Notes: generated by a model from the sequence alone, not told the origin. Numbered from the stretch's first letter, positions 16,207 to 25,106 are shown. The stretch is 64,000 nt of DNA from an uncultured Clostridia bacterium (GCA_934778215.1 CAKVOE010000001.1:310001-374000); one strand, 5' to 3'. Translations and numbers: made by a program.

Positions 16207-16560
16207 ATGAATCTTAGAATGGAAAAAGTTAACGCAGAAATGCAAAAGGTTCTTAGTATAATTATTAATGATGATTTACGCAACCCAATTTTGGACGATG
16301 CGGTAATTACCGTTTGTGAAGCTTCTACTTCTCCAGACTTTTCGCAGTGCAAAGTCTATATTAGTGCTGTAAATACAAATGCCGATCATCAAACTATTAT
16401 TAAAGAACTAAAAAATTCTGCTAACTTTATTAGAAAGGAAGTTGCAGAAAAGTTGGATATGAAAAGAACCCCCGAATTAATCTTTATTTATGATGACAGC
16501 ATAGAGCAGGGGGACAGAATAATGAAATTATTAGATGGGCTACACAAATCTAATAAGTAA
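16207..16560 (+). CDS. rbfA: Ribosome-binding factor A
   Basis: 117 residues, AAGGAG site 12 bases after infB. RMEKVNAEMQKVLSIIINDDLRNP and the ending ELIFIYDDSIEQGDRIMKLL are the two conserved RbfA regions surrounding a KH-like core. It binds 16S rRNA helix 1 and promotes 30S maturation. Part of the infB operon. Confidence 0.95.
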   Translation: MNLRMEKVNAEMQKVLSIIINDDLRNPILDDAVITVCEASTSPDFSQCKVYISAVNTNADHQTIIKELKNSANFIRKEVAEKLDMKRTPELIFIYDDSIEQGDRIMKLLDGLHKSNK

Positions 16561-16571
16561 AGGATTAAAGA

Positions 16572-17528
16572 ATGAATAATTCTAAAACAATTTACGAAAA
16601 AATTTTAAATGCTAATAAAATTGGCATATATACACATGCAAATGTTGATGGCGATGCAATCGGCTCAGCATTTGCTTTTTATTATTTTTTAAAAGGGTTG
16701 GGCAAAGAAGTAAATGTTTTTGCAAAGACTACAATTCCTAACCAATTAAAATTTTTGCAGGTAGAAGATGTTATTAACAAGAGAACTTGCAAACCTTATG
16801 ACTTAGTCATTTCGGTAGATTGTGCCACAAAAGAAATGATGAACATATATTGCTCAGATTTTAGTAATTATAAAGAGTCTATTCAGTTTGACCACCACCC
16901 AACAAATACACACTATACAAACTTAGAAATTGTAGAAAGCAATAGGTCTAGTGCCTGTGAAGTAATAGCAAACTTTTTTTATGAAAACGGCGTAAAAATT
17001 AGTGAAATAATGGGAAAGTTTTTGCTTACAGGTATTATTACTGACACGGGTGGGTTTAAGTTTAGTTGCACAACAAAAAGTACAATGGAAATTGTATATA
17101 AACTTTTGACGGATTGTGATATAGAATTATCGTGGCTTATGAGCAATATTTTTGAGTCTGAGGATCCAGAATATTTAACTCTTTATAAAGAAGCAATTTT
17201 AAACACAAAACTTCTTTATGACAATAAAATTTGTATAATTTCTATTCCGTATAGTTTTTATAACAAAACGGGCATCGACCCAAACAGTGCAAAAAATCTA
17301 ACAAGAATAGGAACCGAAATTAAAGATGTTGTTTTAACGGCTATGGTTGCCGAAGTTGAACCAAATGTTTGTAAAGTGTCTTTTAGGTCAAGAAAAAATT
17401 ATGACTGTTCTATATGCGCAGGAGTGTTTGGTGGTGGCGGACACAAGCAAGCTTCGGGTTGCAAAATTTTTGATAACTATAATAATGTAATAGAAAGAGT
17501 TATTAAATCTATGGCGGATATATTATAA
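16572..17528 (+). CDS. nrnA: NrnA-type DHH phosphoesterase (nanoRNase / pAp phosphatase)
   Basis: 318 residues. DHH family motifs: HANVDGDAIGSAFAF (first metal-binding Asp pair), VISVDCAT, IQFDHHPTN (the DHH box), GIITDTGGFKF, and the DHHA1 domain ending in GGGGHKQASGCKI. It degrades 2-5 nt RNAs and dephosphorylates 3',5'-pAp. It lies between rbfA and truB as in many Bacillota, and its stop codon overlaps the truB start. Confidence 0.93.
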   Translation: MNNSKTIYEKILNANKIGIYTHANVDGDAIGSAFAFYYFLKGLGKEVNVFAKTTIPNQLKFLQVEDVINKRTCKPYDLVISVDCATKEMMNIYCSDFSNYKESIQFDHHPTNTHYTNLEIVESNRSSACEVIANFFYENGVKISEIMGKFLLTGIITDTGGFKFSCTTKSTMEIVYKLLTDCDIELSWLMSNIFESEDPEYLTLYKEAILNTKLLYDNKICIISIPYSFYNKTGIDPNSAKNLTRIGTEIKDVVLTAMVAEVEPNVCKVSFRSRKNYDCSICAGVFGGGGHKQASGCKIFDNYNNVIERVIKSMADIL

Positions 17529-18382
17529 TGATAGGATTTGTAAATGTATATAAGCCAAAAGGGTTAACAAGTTTTCAGGTAGTTGCAAAATTAAAAAAAA
17601 TATACAACACAAAAAGAGTAGGACATTTAGGTACCCTTGACCCAATGGCAGAAGGTGTATTACCAATAGCGATAGGCAAAGCAACAAAATTTTTTGATTA
17701 TTTTTTAAAAAAAGATAAAACCTATGAAGCGGTTTTTAAGTGTGGTATTTTAACTGATACACTAGACGCAGAAGGCGAAATAAAAGAAACAAATGATTAT
17801 ATTCCAACACTTCAAAAAGTGCAAAACGCAAGCGAAAAATTTGTAGGAAAAATTCAACAAATTCCGCCAAAATTTTCTGCAAAAAAAATTAACGGAATTA
17901 GAGCTTATTCTATTGCAAGAAGCGGAAAAGATTTTGAATTAAAGCCAAATCAGGTCGAAATTTATGGTATTTTGGCAACCAGAGGGGCGGACGATAGTTT
18001 GTTCAATCTCAAAATACACTGTTCTAGTGGTACATATATAAGAAGTCTTGGAGTGGACATATTACGCTCGGTAAACGCCCTTGGTACAATGGTAAAATTG
18101 GTAAGAACAAGGTCAGGATTTTTTAAAATTGAAGACAGTTATATGCTAGAAGAAATTGAAAAAAACCCACAAAAATGTCTTTTACCAGTAAATGAGGTTT
18201 TGCCAAATTTAGAAATTTTATCACTAACAGATGAGCAATTTTTTAAACTAAAAAATGGAGTAAGCATCAATATTGATTTGCCAAACAATGATTATTTGGT
18301 AAAATATATTGATACATTTTTAGGGCTGGGTGTAATAGAAAATAAAATTTTAAAACTAAAGATAAATATATTTGAGGAGTAG
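17528..18382 (+). CDS. truB: tRNA pseudouridine(55) synthase
   Basis: 284 residues. VYKPKGLTSFQVVAKLK, then GHLGTLDPMAEGVLPIAIG carrying the catalytic Asp, KTYEAVFKCGILTDTLDAEG and SSGTYIRSLGVDI are the TruB signatures. It makes pseudouridine 55 in the T loop of tRNAs. ATG 17528 overlaps the nrnA stop by one base. ribF/ribC, which normally follows, is replaced by an endonuclease IV-like gene. Confidence 0.95.
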   Translation: MIGFVNVYKPKGLTSFQVVAKLKKIYNTKRVGHLGTLDPMAEGVLPIAIGKATKFFDYFLKKDKTYEAVFKCGILTDTLDAEGEIKETNDYIPTLQKVQNASEKFVGKIQQIPPKFSAKKINGIRAYSIARSGKDFELKPNQVEIYGILATRGADDSLFNLKIHCSSGTYIRSLGVDILRSVNALGTMVKLVRTRSGFFKIEDSYMLEEIEKNPQKCLLPVNEVLPNLEILSLTDEQFFKLKNGVSINIDLPNNDYLVKYIDTFLGLGVIENKILKLKINIFEE

Positions 18383-18385
18383 CAA

Positions 18386-19219
18386 ATGGTAGTTTTTGGT
18401 ACAAGTGGCGTAAGCAACCTTATGAAAGAACAAAAGCTTAGTTATGAGCAAATTGCAGATAAAATGCAAAATATGGGGCTTATGTGTTTTGAATATCCTT
18501 TTACTTATGGAACAAATATCTCAGAAGAAAAGTGCATAGAAATTGGTAAAATTTTTGCATCACACAACATTTTGCTTTCGGTGCATGCTCCATATTATAT
18601 AAATTTAGCATCGCCAAACGAAGAACAAATTATGAAAAGTTTTGGATATATTTATGAGTCTATGCGTAAAGCAAAACTTATGGGTGCCGATAGAGTTGTA
18701 GTGCATCCGGGTTGCTTAACTCAACAAAACAGAGAGGACGCCTTTTGTAATGTATACAACAATTTAAAAGAATTTGTGCAAAGAATAGAGGGCGACAGCG
18801 AAGTAGAGGGCGTGTTTATCTGCCCTGAAACCATGGGCAAGCATGGTCAAATTGGGTCGGTTGAAGAAATATATTCACTATGCGAAATTTCTAAAAGAAT
18901 TATTCCTACGCTAGATTTTGGGCATATAAATTCATTTGGTGGTGGGTTTATTAAGTCGGAAGACGATTATTGCAAATTGTTAGATAAATTTACCGCTATA
19001 AAGAATGATATTCATATTCATTTTAGTAGAATTCAGTATGGGGCAAAAGGCGAGTTAAAACACTTAACATTTAAAACTGATATACAAAACTTTGGTCCAG
19101 ACCAAACGCAGTTTGCAAGGTCGCTAAAAAGGTATAATCAAAACATTAGAGTAATTAGTGAATCTAATGGCGACCAAGACGAAGAAGCAAAAATAATGTT
19201 AGATATTTTTAAAAATTAG
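18386..19219 (+). CDS. Endonuclease IV-like TIM-barrel protein (AP endonuclease family 2)
   Basis: 277 residues, three bases after truB with a GAGGAG site. The xylose-isomerase-like barrel metal ligands of Nfo can be followed: HAPYYINLA (His), VVHPG (His), CPETMGK (Glu), LDFGHINSFG (Asp, His), IHIHFS (His) and ISESNG (Glu). The DxH pair usually seen between the last two is represented by KH in GELKHLTF, so the third metal site may be altered. Nfo proteins nick DNA at abasic sites. The replacement of ribF by this gene at the end of the truB operon also occurs in some Clostridia. Exact substrate not proven. Confidence 0.8.
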   Translation: MVVFGTSGVSNLMKEQKLSYEQIADKMQNMGLMCFEYPFTYGTNISEEKCIEIGKIFASHNILLSVHAPYYINLASPNEEQIMKSFGYIYESMRKAKLMGADRVVVHPGCLTQQNREDAFCNVYNNLKEFVQRIEGDSEVEGVFICPETMGKHGQIGSVEEIYSLCEISKRIIPTLDFGHINSFGGGFIKSEDDYCKLLDKFTAIKNDIHIHFSRIQYGAKGELKHLTFKTDIQNFGPDQTQFARSLKRYNQNIRVISESNGDQDEEAKIMLDIFKN

Positions 19220-19248
19220 TTTCATTTTGTCAAAATATATGTTAAAAT
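19220..19248 (+). promoter_or_regulatory. Promoter of efp
   Basis: TTTCAT (19220-19225), 17-base spacer, extended -10 TG-T-TAAAAT (TAAAAT 19243-19248). Confidence 0.55.
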
Positions 19249-19277
19249 AATTTAGTACATTAATTAGGAGGGAAAAT

Positions 19278-19841
19278 ATGATTACTGCGGGAGAATTTAG
19301 AAAAGGTGTTACTTTTGAACTTGAAGGTAAAGTTTATGTTGTTGTAGACTTTTTGCATGTTAAGCCTGGTAAGGGCTCTGCTTTTGTTAGAACAAAAATT
19401 AAAAACGTTGTAACCGGTCAAGTTATTGAAAGAACTTTTAACCCAACCGAAAGATTTGAAAAAGCACACATCGAAAGAAAGGAAATGATGTACTTGTATG
19501 AAGATGGTGGTCTATATTACTTTATGGATAACAACACATACGAACAGATTCCTTTAAACAAGTCACAGGTTGAAGATGCATTAAATTATATCACCGAAAA
19601 TATGTCTTGCACAATTCAATTCTACAAGGGCGAAGCGTTTAGCGTAGAACCACCTCTATTTGTAGAATTAAAGATTACAGAATGCGAGCCAGGCATACAA
19701 GGTGATTCTTCAAAAGCTGGTTATAAGCCTGCAACTTTGGAAACTGGTTTAGTTATTCAAGTTCCACTATTTGTTAACAATGGCGAAACAATTAGAATAG
19801 ATACAAGAACTGGCGAATATATGGAAAGAGTTGCTAAATAA
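19278..19841 (+). CDS. efp: Elongation factor P
   Basis: 187 residues, the usual 185-190, AGGAGGG site. N-terminal KOW-like domain with VDFLHVKPGKGSAFVRTKIK, in which the Lys of PGKGS is the tip residue that is modified in other bacteria; OB domain II; and the C-terminal signature YKPATLETGLVIQVPLFVNNGETIRIDTRTGEY. It relieves ribosome stalling at proline runs. It is monocistronic here, with its own promoter and terminator, directly before spoIIIAA as in many spore-formers. Confidence 0.96.
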   Translation: MITAGEFRKGVTFELEGKVYVVVDFLHVKPGKGSAFVRTKIKNVVTGQVIERTFNPTERFEKAHIERKEMMYLYEDGGLYYFMDNNTYEQIPLNKSQVEDALNYITENMSCTIQFYKGEAFSVEPPLFVELKITECEPGIQGDSSKAGYKPATLETGLVIQVPLFVNNGETIRIDTRTGEYMERVAK

Positions 19842-19848
19842 TTATAAG

Positions 19849-19874
19849 ATGTCGGAAATTCCGACATTTTTTTT
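19849..19874 (+). terminator. Rho-independent terminator of efp
   Basis: ATGTCGGAA (19849-19857) pairs with TTCCGACAT (19859-19867), a short loop, then a run of seven T. Confidence 0.9.
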
Positions 19875-19885
19875 ATGCCCAAATT

Positions 19886-19915
19886 TTCATATTGCCGAAA
19901 GTATTATTATACAAT
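19886..19915 (+). promoter_or_regulatory. Near-consensus SigE promoter of the spoIIIA operon
   Basis: TTCATATT (19886-19893) against the SigE -35 consensus GTMATATT, a 14-base spacer, and TATACAAT (19908-19915) against CATACAHT: one mismatch in each box and the correct spacing. spoIIIA is a SigE operon in Bacillus subtilis. Confidence 0.65.
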
Positions 19916-19932
19916 TTACTAGGAGAAAAAGC

Positions 19933-20838
19933 ATGCTAACAAAAATACTTCCAATAGAACTGGTAAATTTAATAAAACAAAATTTTAATTTAAAAGAAGT
20001 TAATGAAATAAGAATAAGAAGAAACTTGCCCATTGTTATAGGTGTTGCAGGGAAGTTTGTTGAACTAAAAAATTGTGATGACAACAAAATTATGTATGCA
20101 GATAAAAGGCTACTTGATTACATAGTTTTAAGAGCAACAGAATCTAGTATGTATTGTTATAATAATCAGTTAAAAAATTGCTATATAGCAGGCTGTGGCG
20201 GAATTAGAATTGGGGTTTCTGGCGAGATTGTAACAAATGACGATAATTTAGTAAAAACTATTAAAAACATATCATCGCTAATTTTGCGAGTTCCACACCA
20301 AATTTTAAACTGTGCAAGGCCAATAGAAAAATTTTTATTTACCGATGATAAAATTAACAATGTGCTAATAATATCTCCGCCAAGTGCGGGCAAGACTACA
20401 TTAATTAGGGACATTGCAAGAATCGAGTCATCAAGAAAACCAATAATAAATGTGCTGGTAGTAGACGAGCGATACGAAATTGCAGGCGTATGCAATGGAG
20501 AAAATTTGCTTGATGTTGGGTTGTATACCGATGTGCTTAGCGGAGCAAAAAAGTCATTTGCTTTTAATGAGGGGATTCGGGCTCTTAGTCCTAATGTAAT
20601 TGTTACCGATGAATTAATGGACGAAACAGATGTTTTAGCCTGCAAAACTGCAATTGGTTCGGGCGTTTGTGTTGTTGCTTCTATTCATGGGGAAAACTTG
20701 TTTGATATTAAACGCCGAAAATTTGCCACTAATATTTTTATAGAAAAACTTTTTGATTATTATGTAGTGCTTTCAAAAAGAAATGGTGCAGGCACAGTTG
20801 AAGCGGTTTTTGATAAAGAATTTAAGTCTGTATGGTAG
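19933..20838 (+). CDS. spoIIIAA: Stage III sporulation protein AA (ATPase)
   Basis: The frame is open from 19831, but that overlaps efp and the terminator; ATG 19933 with AGGAG 8 bases upstream is the real start, giving 301 residues. PPSAGKTTLIRDIAR (about 150-164) is the Walker A loop, VLVVDERYEIAG the Walker B region; RALSPNVIVTDELM and ASIHG complete the secretion-ATPase-like core. It powers the SpoIIIA-SpoIIQ channel between mother cell and forespore. First gene of an eight-gene operon. Confidence 0.95.
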   Translation: MLTKILPIELVNLIKQNFNLKEVNEIRIRRNLPIVIGVAGKFVELKNCDDNKIMYADKRLLDYIVLRATESSMYCYNNQLKNCYIAGCGGIRIGVSGEIVTNDDNLVKTIKNISSLILRVPHQILNCARPIEKFLFTDDKINNVLIISPPSAGKTTLIRDIARIESSRKPIINVLVVDERYEIAGVCNGENLLDVGLYTDVLSGAKKSFAFNEGIRALSPNVIVTDELMDETDVLACKTAIGSGVCVVASIHGENLFDIKRRKFATNIFIEKLFDYYVVLSKRNGAGTVEAVFDKEFKSVW

Positions 20839-20841
20839 TTT

Positions 20842-21315
20842 ATGAATATAATAATTTCTTTAAGTGTTGTAGTAGGTTTTATTTATTTGGGACTTTGCAC
20901 AAAAAATATACTAAAAGAAAGGGTATTGTTTTTTGAAGAGTTAGAAAAATTCTTAAATGAATTTAAGGTAAATGTATCTTTTGCTCAAATGGGGCTAAGT
21001 GATTTTATAAATAATTTTAACTCAAAAAGTAGCGATTTAACAATTTTACTAAACAAGTTTACCAATTTAACCAAAATTCAAAATAAAGAAAAAGGTTTTA
21101 GCGTGATAAAAAGTGAAGAAGTCGATTTGGTAAAAGAGTTTTTGTTTAGTATTGGTAAAACTGACGCAACCAACCAATTGCAAGAGATTGAAGTTTTTAA
21201 AACAAAAATTAGTTCTTTATTAAACTCCGAAAGAAAAACCTATTCAAAATATGCAGGGCTTTCGGTAAAACTTTCGCTAATGCTTGGAGTGATGGTTGTT
21301 ATTTTGCTTTTATAA
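20842..21315 (+). CDS. spoIIIAB: Stage III sporulation protein AB
   Basis: 157 residues, three bases after spoIIIAA. A hydrophobic N-terminal helix (about 3-20, IISLSVVVGFIYLGLC), a soluble helical middle with the FEELEKFLNEFKVNVSFAQM region, and a C-terminal helix (LSLMLGVMVVILLL) match the SpoIIIAB/GspF-like layout. Membrane component of the feeding-tube channel. Confidence 0.88.
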   Translation: MNIIISLSVVVGFIYLGLCTKNILKERVLFFEELEKFLNEFKVNVSFAQMGLSDFINNFNSKSSDLTILLNKFTNLTKIQNKEKGFSVIKSEEVDLVKEFLFSIGKTDATNQLQEIEVFKTKISSLLNSERKTYSKYAGLSVKLSLMLGVMVVILLL

Positions 21316-21336
21316 TTATTAGGGGGGTAAAAGGAT

Positions 21337-21531
21337 ATGTCGGTTGATATTTTGTTCAAAATTGGAGCAATAGGACTTTTAACTGCGGTTATTAATCAAA
21401 TTTTAAATCAGGCAGGCAAAAGCGAAATTGCAACACTTTCTACCCTTGCGGGAGTTATTATTGTACTTGTTATGGTTATTGATATGGTTAGCGAATTGTT
21501 TATAAATATTAAAAGCTTATTTGGTTTATAA
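21337..21531 (+). CDS. spoIIIAC: Stage III sporulation protein AC
   Basis: 64 residues, preceded by a very strong AGGGGGG site. Two hydrophobic helices (about 5-25 and 34-52) with VDILFKIGAIGLLTAVINQI and EIATLSTLAGVIIVLVMVI match SpoIIIAC. Its stop overlaps the start of spoIIIAD by one base. Confidence 0.9.
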   Translation: MSVDILFKIGAIGLLTAVINQILNQAGKSEIATLSTLAGVIIVLVMVIDMVSELFINIKSLFGL

Positions 21532-21917
21532 TGGGTGTATTAATTCAAGTTGTTGGGGTTGGAGTTGTTGGGGCAGTAATTGCACTTTTACTAAAAGAAG
21601 TAAAACCTAATTTTGCTTTGTTTGTTGTGCTTTCTACATGTGTAATTATATCATTGATTGTAATAAACAAATGTGCCAACATTTTAGAACAAATAAATAA
21701 AGTTTTGGCGGGCATAAATTATTCTTCAAAAATTATTGAATGTGCCTTAAAGGTTATTGGTATTGGCTATATTATTGAGTTTGCGTCCGACATAATTGAA
21801 GAAAGTGGTATGATTTCAATTGCAAAAAAAATAGTTCTAGCAGGAAAAATTATAATTGCAGGCATTTGCTTGCCCTTTGTAATAGATTTGTTTGTTTTGA
21901 TTGAGCAGTTGATTTAG
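21531..21917 (+). CDS. spoIIIAD: Stage III sporulation protein AD
   Basis: 128 residues with about four membrane segments. VVGVGVVGAVIALLLKEVKP and SKIIECALKVIGIGYIIEFA followed by CDxGE-like SDIIEESGM are characteristic of SpoIIIAD. It is coupled to spoIIIAC and followed 19 bases later by spoIIIAE. Confidence 0.9.
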   Translation: MGVLIQVVGVGVVGAVIALLLKEVKPNFALFVVLSTCVIISLIVINKCANILEQINKVLAGINYSSKIIECALKVIGIGYIIEFASDIIEESGMISIAKKIVLAGKIIIAGICLPFVIDLFVLIEQLI

Positions 21918-21936
21918 GTCAACAAAAGGGAACTAT

Positions 21937-23112
21937 ATGAAAAATTTATTATTGTTGTTTTTGAGCATTTGTATTTTTTCGGTTTTGAGTTGCTTCACTT
22001 TTTGTAATACATTAAACTATGCTCAAGCAGTAGAAAGTGAGGAAATAGAAAACCAGTTATCCGAAGCAACAAAAAACCAATTAGAACTATTAGAACTTAG
22101 TGAATTTGAAAATTTGTATGATGAGTATTCTCAATCTGACAAAAGTTTAAAAGATAGAGTTAAAGATGTGGTTGATGGCAAAGAATCGTTTTCTGTTGCT
22201 AGTATTGTAGAAGTTTTTTTGCAAGACGTTAAAGGAACAATAAAAAATACTATACATACCATTTTTTTGTTATTAGTATTATCTTTAATTTCTGGGCTTA
22301 TATCAAATTTTTCGTCAAACAGTTCTAGCATAAAAAATATACTTAATGTAGTTTTTGTGTGCCTAACAGCAAGTGTTTTAATTTTTTCATCAACCACTGC
22401 ATTAACTGAAACAATTGCAACAATAAAAGCGGTTGGCAACTTTACAAAAATAGTTTTTCCTGTTTTAATAGTTTTGGTTTCTGCAACAGGTGCAAAAGCA
22501 TCAAGCACAATGTATCAGCCTTTGGTTGCTACACTTGCTACATCAATAATAACGGTTTTTTGTGGCGTAGTTATATCTATTGTTACATTGTTGTTGGTGC
22601 TAACAATTTTAAACAACTTAGTAAAAGATGTAAAACTAGATAAGTTAATTGCGTTTTTGAGTAGTTTAACTAAGTGGATAATAGGGTTGTCATTTGGTAT
22701 ATTTTTTTCTTACACTTCATTTGCAGGAATAATGACTGCAAGTAAAGATGGTATTAGCATCAAAACAGCAAAGTATGCAATAAAAAGTTATGTGCCGATA
22801 GTTGGGGGATATTTATCTGACGGTTTTGAAATATTTAGGGCGGGGAGCATAGTTTTAAAAAATAGCGTTGGAGTTGTTGGGCTTATATTGTTGGTTAGTA
22901 TAATTTTGATGCCTGCAATAAAATTATTAGTAACTAACTTGTTGCTAAAATTTACCAGTGGGCTAGTGGAACTTTCGGGCGAAAAAACCATTAGCAATTT
23001 ATTGGTAGACATCTCAAAAGTATTTAACTTTTTGCTAGCAACTATTTTAACGGTATTTATGATGTGTTTTATAATTATTTTATTAATAGTTATGACGGCC
23101 AATTTGGTGTAA
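21937..23112 (+). CDS. spoIIIAE: Stage III sporulation protein AE
   Basis: 391 residues. A hydrophobic N-terminal segment consistent with a signal sequence is followed by an acidic soluble region (about 30-100) and then roughly seven membrane helices. SVASIVEVFLQDVKG and the late KYAIKSYVPIVGGYLSDGFE block are the family's best conserved stretches. It is the polytopic core of the SpoIIIA complex. It ends two bases before the spoIIIAF start. Confidence 0.92.
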   Translation: MKNLLLLFLSICIFSVLSCFTFCNTLNYAQAVESEEIENQLSEATKNQLELLELSEFENLYDEYSQSDKSLKDRVKDVVDGKESFSVASIVEVFLQDVKGTIKNTIHTIFLLLVLSLISGLISNFSSNSSSIKNILNVVFVCLTASVLIFSSTTALTETIATIKAVGNFTKIVFPVLIVLVSATGAKASSTMYQPLVATLATSIITVFCGVVISIVTLLLVLTILNNLVKDVKLDKLIAFLSSLTKWIIGLSFGIFFSYTSFAGIMTASKDGISIKTAKYAIKSYVPIVGGYLSDGFEIFRAGSIVLKNSVGVVGLILLVSIILMPAIKLLVTNLLLKFTSGLVELSGEKTISNLLVDISKVFNFLLATILTVFMMCFIIILLIVMTANLV

Positions 23113-23114
23113 TT

Positions 23115-23552
23115 ATGAAAGAAATAATATATTTAATAATTTTATTAATTATAATAAATCTTTTACTAGAACTTTTTGTTGGACAAACAAAATTAGGAAA
23201 ATTTATAAACTTTTGTTTTTCTGCGGTTATAGTTTTTGCTGTTTTTTTAAATGTTTCTAATTTGGTAACAAACGATACCGTTTTGCAAAACGAAAAAATA
23301 AATTATGAATATGTAGCCGATATGTCATACTTTATTGAGCAGGTAAACTCTATGGAAAAAATAATAAAAAATAGGCTTGAATTAGAATTTGAAACGCCTT
23401 TTGATGTGCAAATAGACTACGAAATTGAAGGTATTAATATAGTTTACAAAAAAGTAATTATAAAATATAGTTCATTAGATAACTTAACAGAAAAAATTAA
23501 AGGTGTAGTAAAAACCTATGTAGATTGCGAAGTGGAGTGCAAAAATGAATAA
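23115..23552 (+). CDS. spoIIIAF: Stage III sporulation protein AF
   Basis: The frame is open from 23064, but ATG 23115 just after the spoIIIAE stop is the sensible start; it gives 145 residues. Two N-terminal membrane helices (IIYLIILLIIINLLLELFV; FCFSAVIVFAVFLNVSNLV) and a soluble ring-building-like domain with the VQIDYEIEGINIVYKKV strand fit SpoIIIAF. Its last 8 bases overlap spoIIIAG. Confidence 0.88.
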   Translation: MKEIIYLIILLIIINLLLELFVGQTKLGKFINFCFSAVIVFAVFLNVSNLVTNDTVLQNEKINYEYVADMSYFIEQVNSMEKIIKNRLELEFETPFDVQIDYEIEGINIVYKKVIIKYSSLDNLTEKIKGVVKTYVDCEVECKNE

Positions 23553-24057
23553 AAATTTATTACAATTTTTTTCTAATAAAAAAGTTAAAATTTGCTCAGT
23601 GCTTTTGGTAATCTGCGTAATTTTTTTGATAGCAATTAAAGTTAATGGAACCACAAACAAAAGCACACAATCAAAAATTAGCGAAAGTCAAACCACCCTA
23701 GATTCTTACGAAAAGGATATAGAAAAACGAATTGTAGATATGGTAAGTTCTATCTCGGGAGTAAGCAATGTTAAGTGTATGGTTTACACAAAGTCTAGCA
23801 TAGAGATTGAATATTTTGTAGAAAAGACTTCTGATAAAAGGAGCGAAGAAATTAAAAAAAGCGAGGTGCTTTCCTTTCAAAAAAACGGGTCATCAACCGA
23901 ACCGGTAATAATTAAAAAGGTTTATCCAAAGATAGTGGGGATTTTGGTGGTTGCAGATGGCGTAGAAAACGAAAAAACAAGACTTTCCATAATTAATGCT
24001 TTAGCGTCAGTTTTTGACATAAATATTGCAAGTATAGAAGTTCTAAGAGGAAGTTAG
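23545..24057 (+). CDS. spoIIIAG: Stage III sporulation protein AG
   Basis: 170 residues: cytoplasmic start, one membrane helix (about 15-33, VKICSVLLVICVIFLIAIK), a polar linker, then the ring-building domain with ISGVSNVKCMVYTKSSIEIEY and the late IVGILVVADGVENEKTRLSI block typical of SpoIIIAG. The family forms the large ring of the channel in the intermembrane space. Confidence 0.92.
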   Translation: MNKNLLQFFSNKKVKICSVLLVICVIFLIAIKVNGTTNKSTQSKISESQTTLDSYEKDIEKRIVDMVSSISGVSNVKCMVYTKSSIEIEYFVEKTSDKRSEEIKKSEVLSFQKNGSSTEPVIIKKVYPKIVGILVVADGVENEKTRLSIINALASVFDINIASIEVLRGS

Positions 24058-24090
24058 CACTCATAAAATTTAGTATGTGAGGTGAAAATA

Positions 24091-24600
24091 ATGAAAATTT
24101 TGAAATTTAAAAAAACTAGGCAATTTATAAAGGACAAGAAAAAAGCGTTAGTAATTTGCGGAATGGCATTGCTACTTGTAATTACAGGGGTTTTAAACTA
24201 TAAACTAAACACAGCAAAGGTTCCCGATGCTACAAAAACTTCCTCTGCAGAGGCCAATTTTTTTGCAACCTACAAAGACGACAGGGCAAAATCAAGAGAG
24301 TCGCAATTACAACTTCTAAACGAAATTATTGACAGTTCTTATGCAACCAGTTCAGAAAAAAACACTGCCGTAGAAAGCAAGGCACTATTGCAAAAAAAGA
24401 TGGAAACCGAACTAATTTTGGAAGGGCTAATAAAAGCAAAAGGGTATGAAGATGCGGTGGTTACCATTGGTTCAGAATATTATAATGTGTTAGTAAAATC
24501 AGGCTCATTAACGCAAGACCAAGCAACACAAATTTTGGGAGTTATAACCGCAGAAACAAAAACCAACGCTACAAATGTAAAGATAATTCCTGTTGAATAA
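24091..24600 (+). CDS. spoIIIAH: Stage III sporulation protein AH
   Basis: ATG 24091 is preferred over GTG 24082 because GTGAGGTG is the ribosome site for it; 169 residues. One N-terminal membrane helix (about 21-38), then a YscJ/FliF-like domain starting at ANFFATYKDDRAKSRESQLQ and including QKKMETELILEGLIKAKGYED, as in SpoIIIAH. It contacts SpoIIQ across the septum in other spore-formers; no spoIIQ gene is in this window. Last gene of the operon. Confidence 0.93.
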   Translation: MKILKFKKTRQFIKDKKKALVICGMALLLVITGVLNYKLNTAKVPDATKTSSAEANFFATYKDDRAKSRESQLQLLNEIIDSSYATSSEKNTAVESKALLQKKMETELILEGLIKAKGYEDAVVTIGSEYYNVLVKSGSLTQDQATQILGVITAETKTNATNVKIIPVE

Positions 24601-24614
24601 ATAGGTTAAAATTA

Positions 24615-24643
24615 TTGCAAATTTGGAACACTTATGATATAAT
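24615..24643 (+). promoter_or_regulatory. Promoter of the Asp23-nusB-xseAB unit
   Basis: TTGCAA (24615-24620), exactly 17 bases, extended -10 TG-A-TATAAT (TATAAT 24638-24643). Textbook vegetative promoter right after the sporulation operon. Confidence 0.85.
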
Positions 24644-24671
24644 TTTGTAGAATTCAAAAAATGGAGATACT

Positions 24672-25052
24672 ATGGCTAAGAAAATTAAAAAATTAGTCAC
24701 CGATGAAGATGGTGATTTAAGTTATAAGAAAAATATAGTAGTTCAAATAATTGAGCTTGCCGCAAAAGAGATTTCGGGTGTACACTCTTTTAGTTCTACC
24801 GTTGGCTTAAATTTAAGAAGCGTATTTAATAGAAAGCTTAAAAAGGGTATATCCATTAATTTTACGGAAGAAGGACTAATTATTGACACCTATTTAAATA
24901 TTTTGTTTGGACATTCGGTAAACGATGTTGCATTTCGTGTGCAGGAGAACATTAAGCGAAGCGTTGAAAGTATGACAGAATTTAAGGTAAAAAAGGTAAA
25001 TGTTCACGTTTATGGAGTTTCATTCCAACAAGATGAAAGTATTTACGCATAA
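24672..25052 (+). CDS. Asp23/Gls24 family protein (YqhY-like)
   Basis: 126 residues. The alternating strand-helix pattern NIVVQIIELAAKEISGVHSF ... GISINFTEEGLIIDTYLNI ... DVAFRVQENIKRSVESMTEF KVKKVNVHVYGV is the Asp23 domain. It is in the position of yqhY, between spoIIIAH and nusB; the accBC genes that separate them in Bacillus are absent. YqhY is linked to control of acetyl-CoA carboxylase or the envelope in other species. A second Asp23 protein is encoded at 57238. Confidence 0.9.
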   Translation: MAKKIKKLVTDEDGDLSYKKNIVVQIIELAAKEISGVHSFSSTVGLNLRSVFNRKLKKGISINFTEEGLIIDTYLNILFGHSVNDVAFRVQENIKRSVESMTEFKVKKVNVHVYGVSFQQDESIYA

Positions 25053-25060
25053 AATATTTC

Positions 25061-25092
25061 AGCCCTAATATTTTGTTAGGGTTGATGTTTTT
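25061..25092 (+). terminator. Weak terminator after the Asp23 gene
   Basis: AGCCCTAA (25061-25068) pairs with TTAGGGTT (25076-25083) and is followed after four bases by a T run. It may only partly end transcription before the next gene. Confidence 0.6.
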
Positions 25093-25106
25093 TGGGGGAA
25101 AATTAT

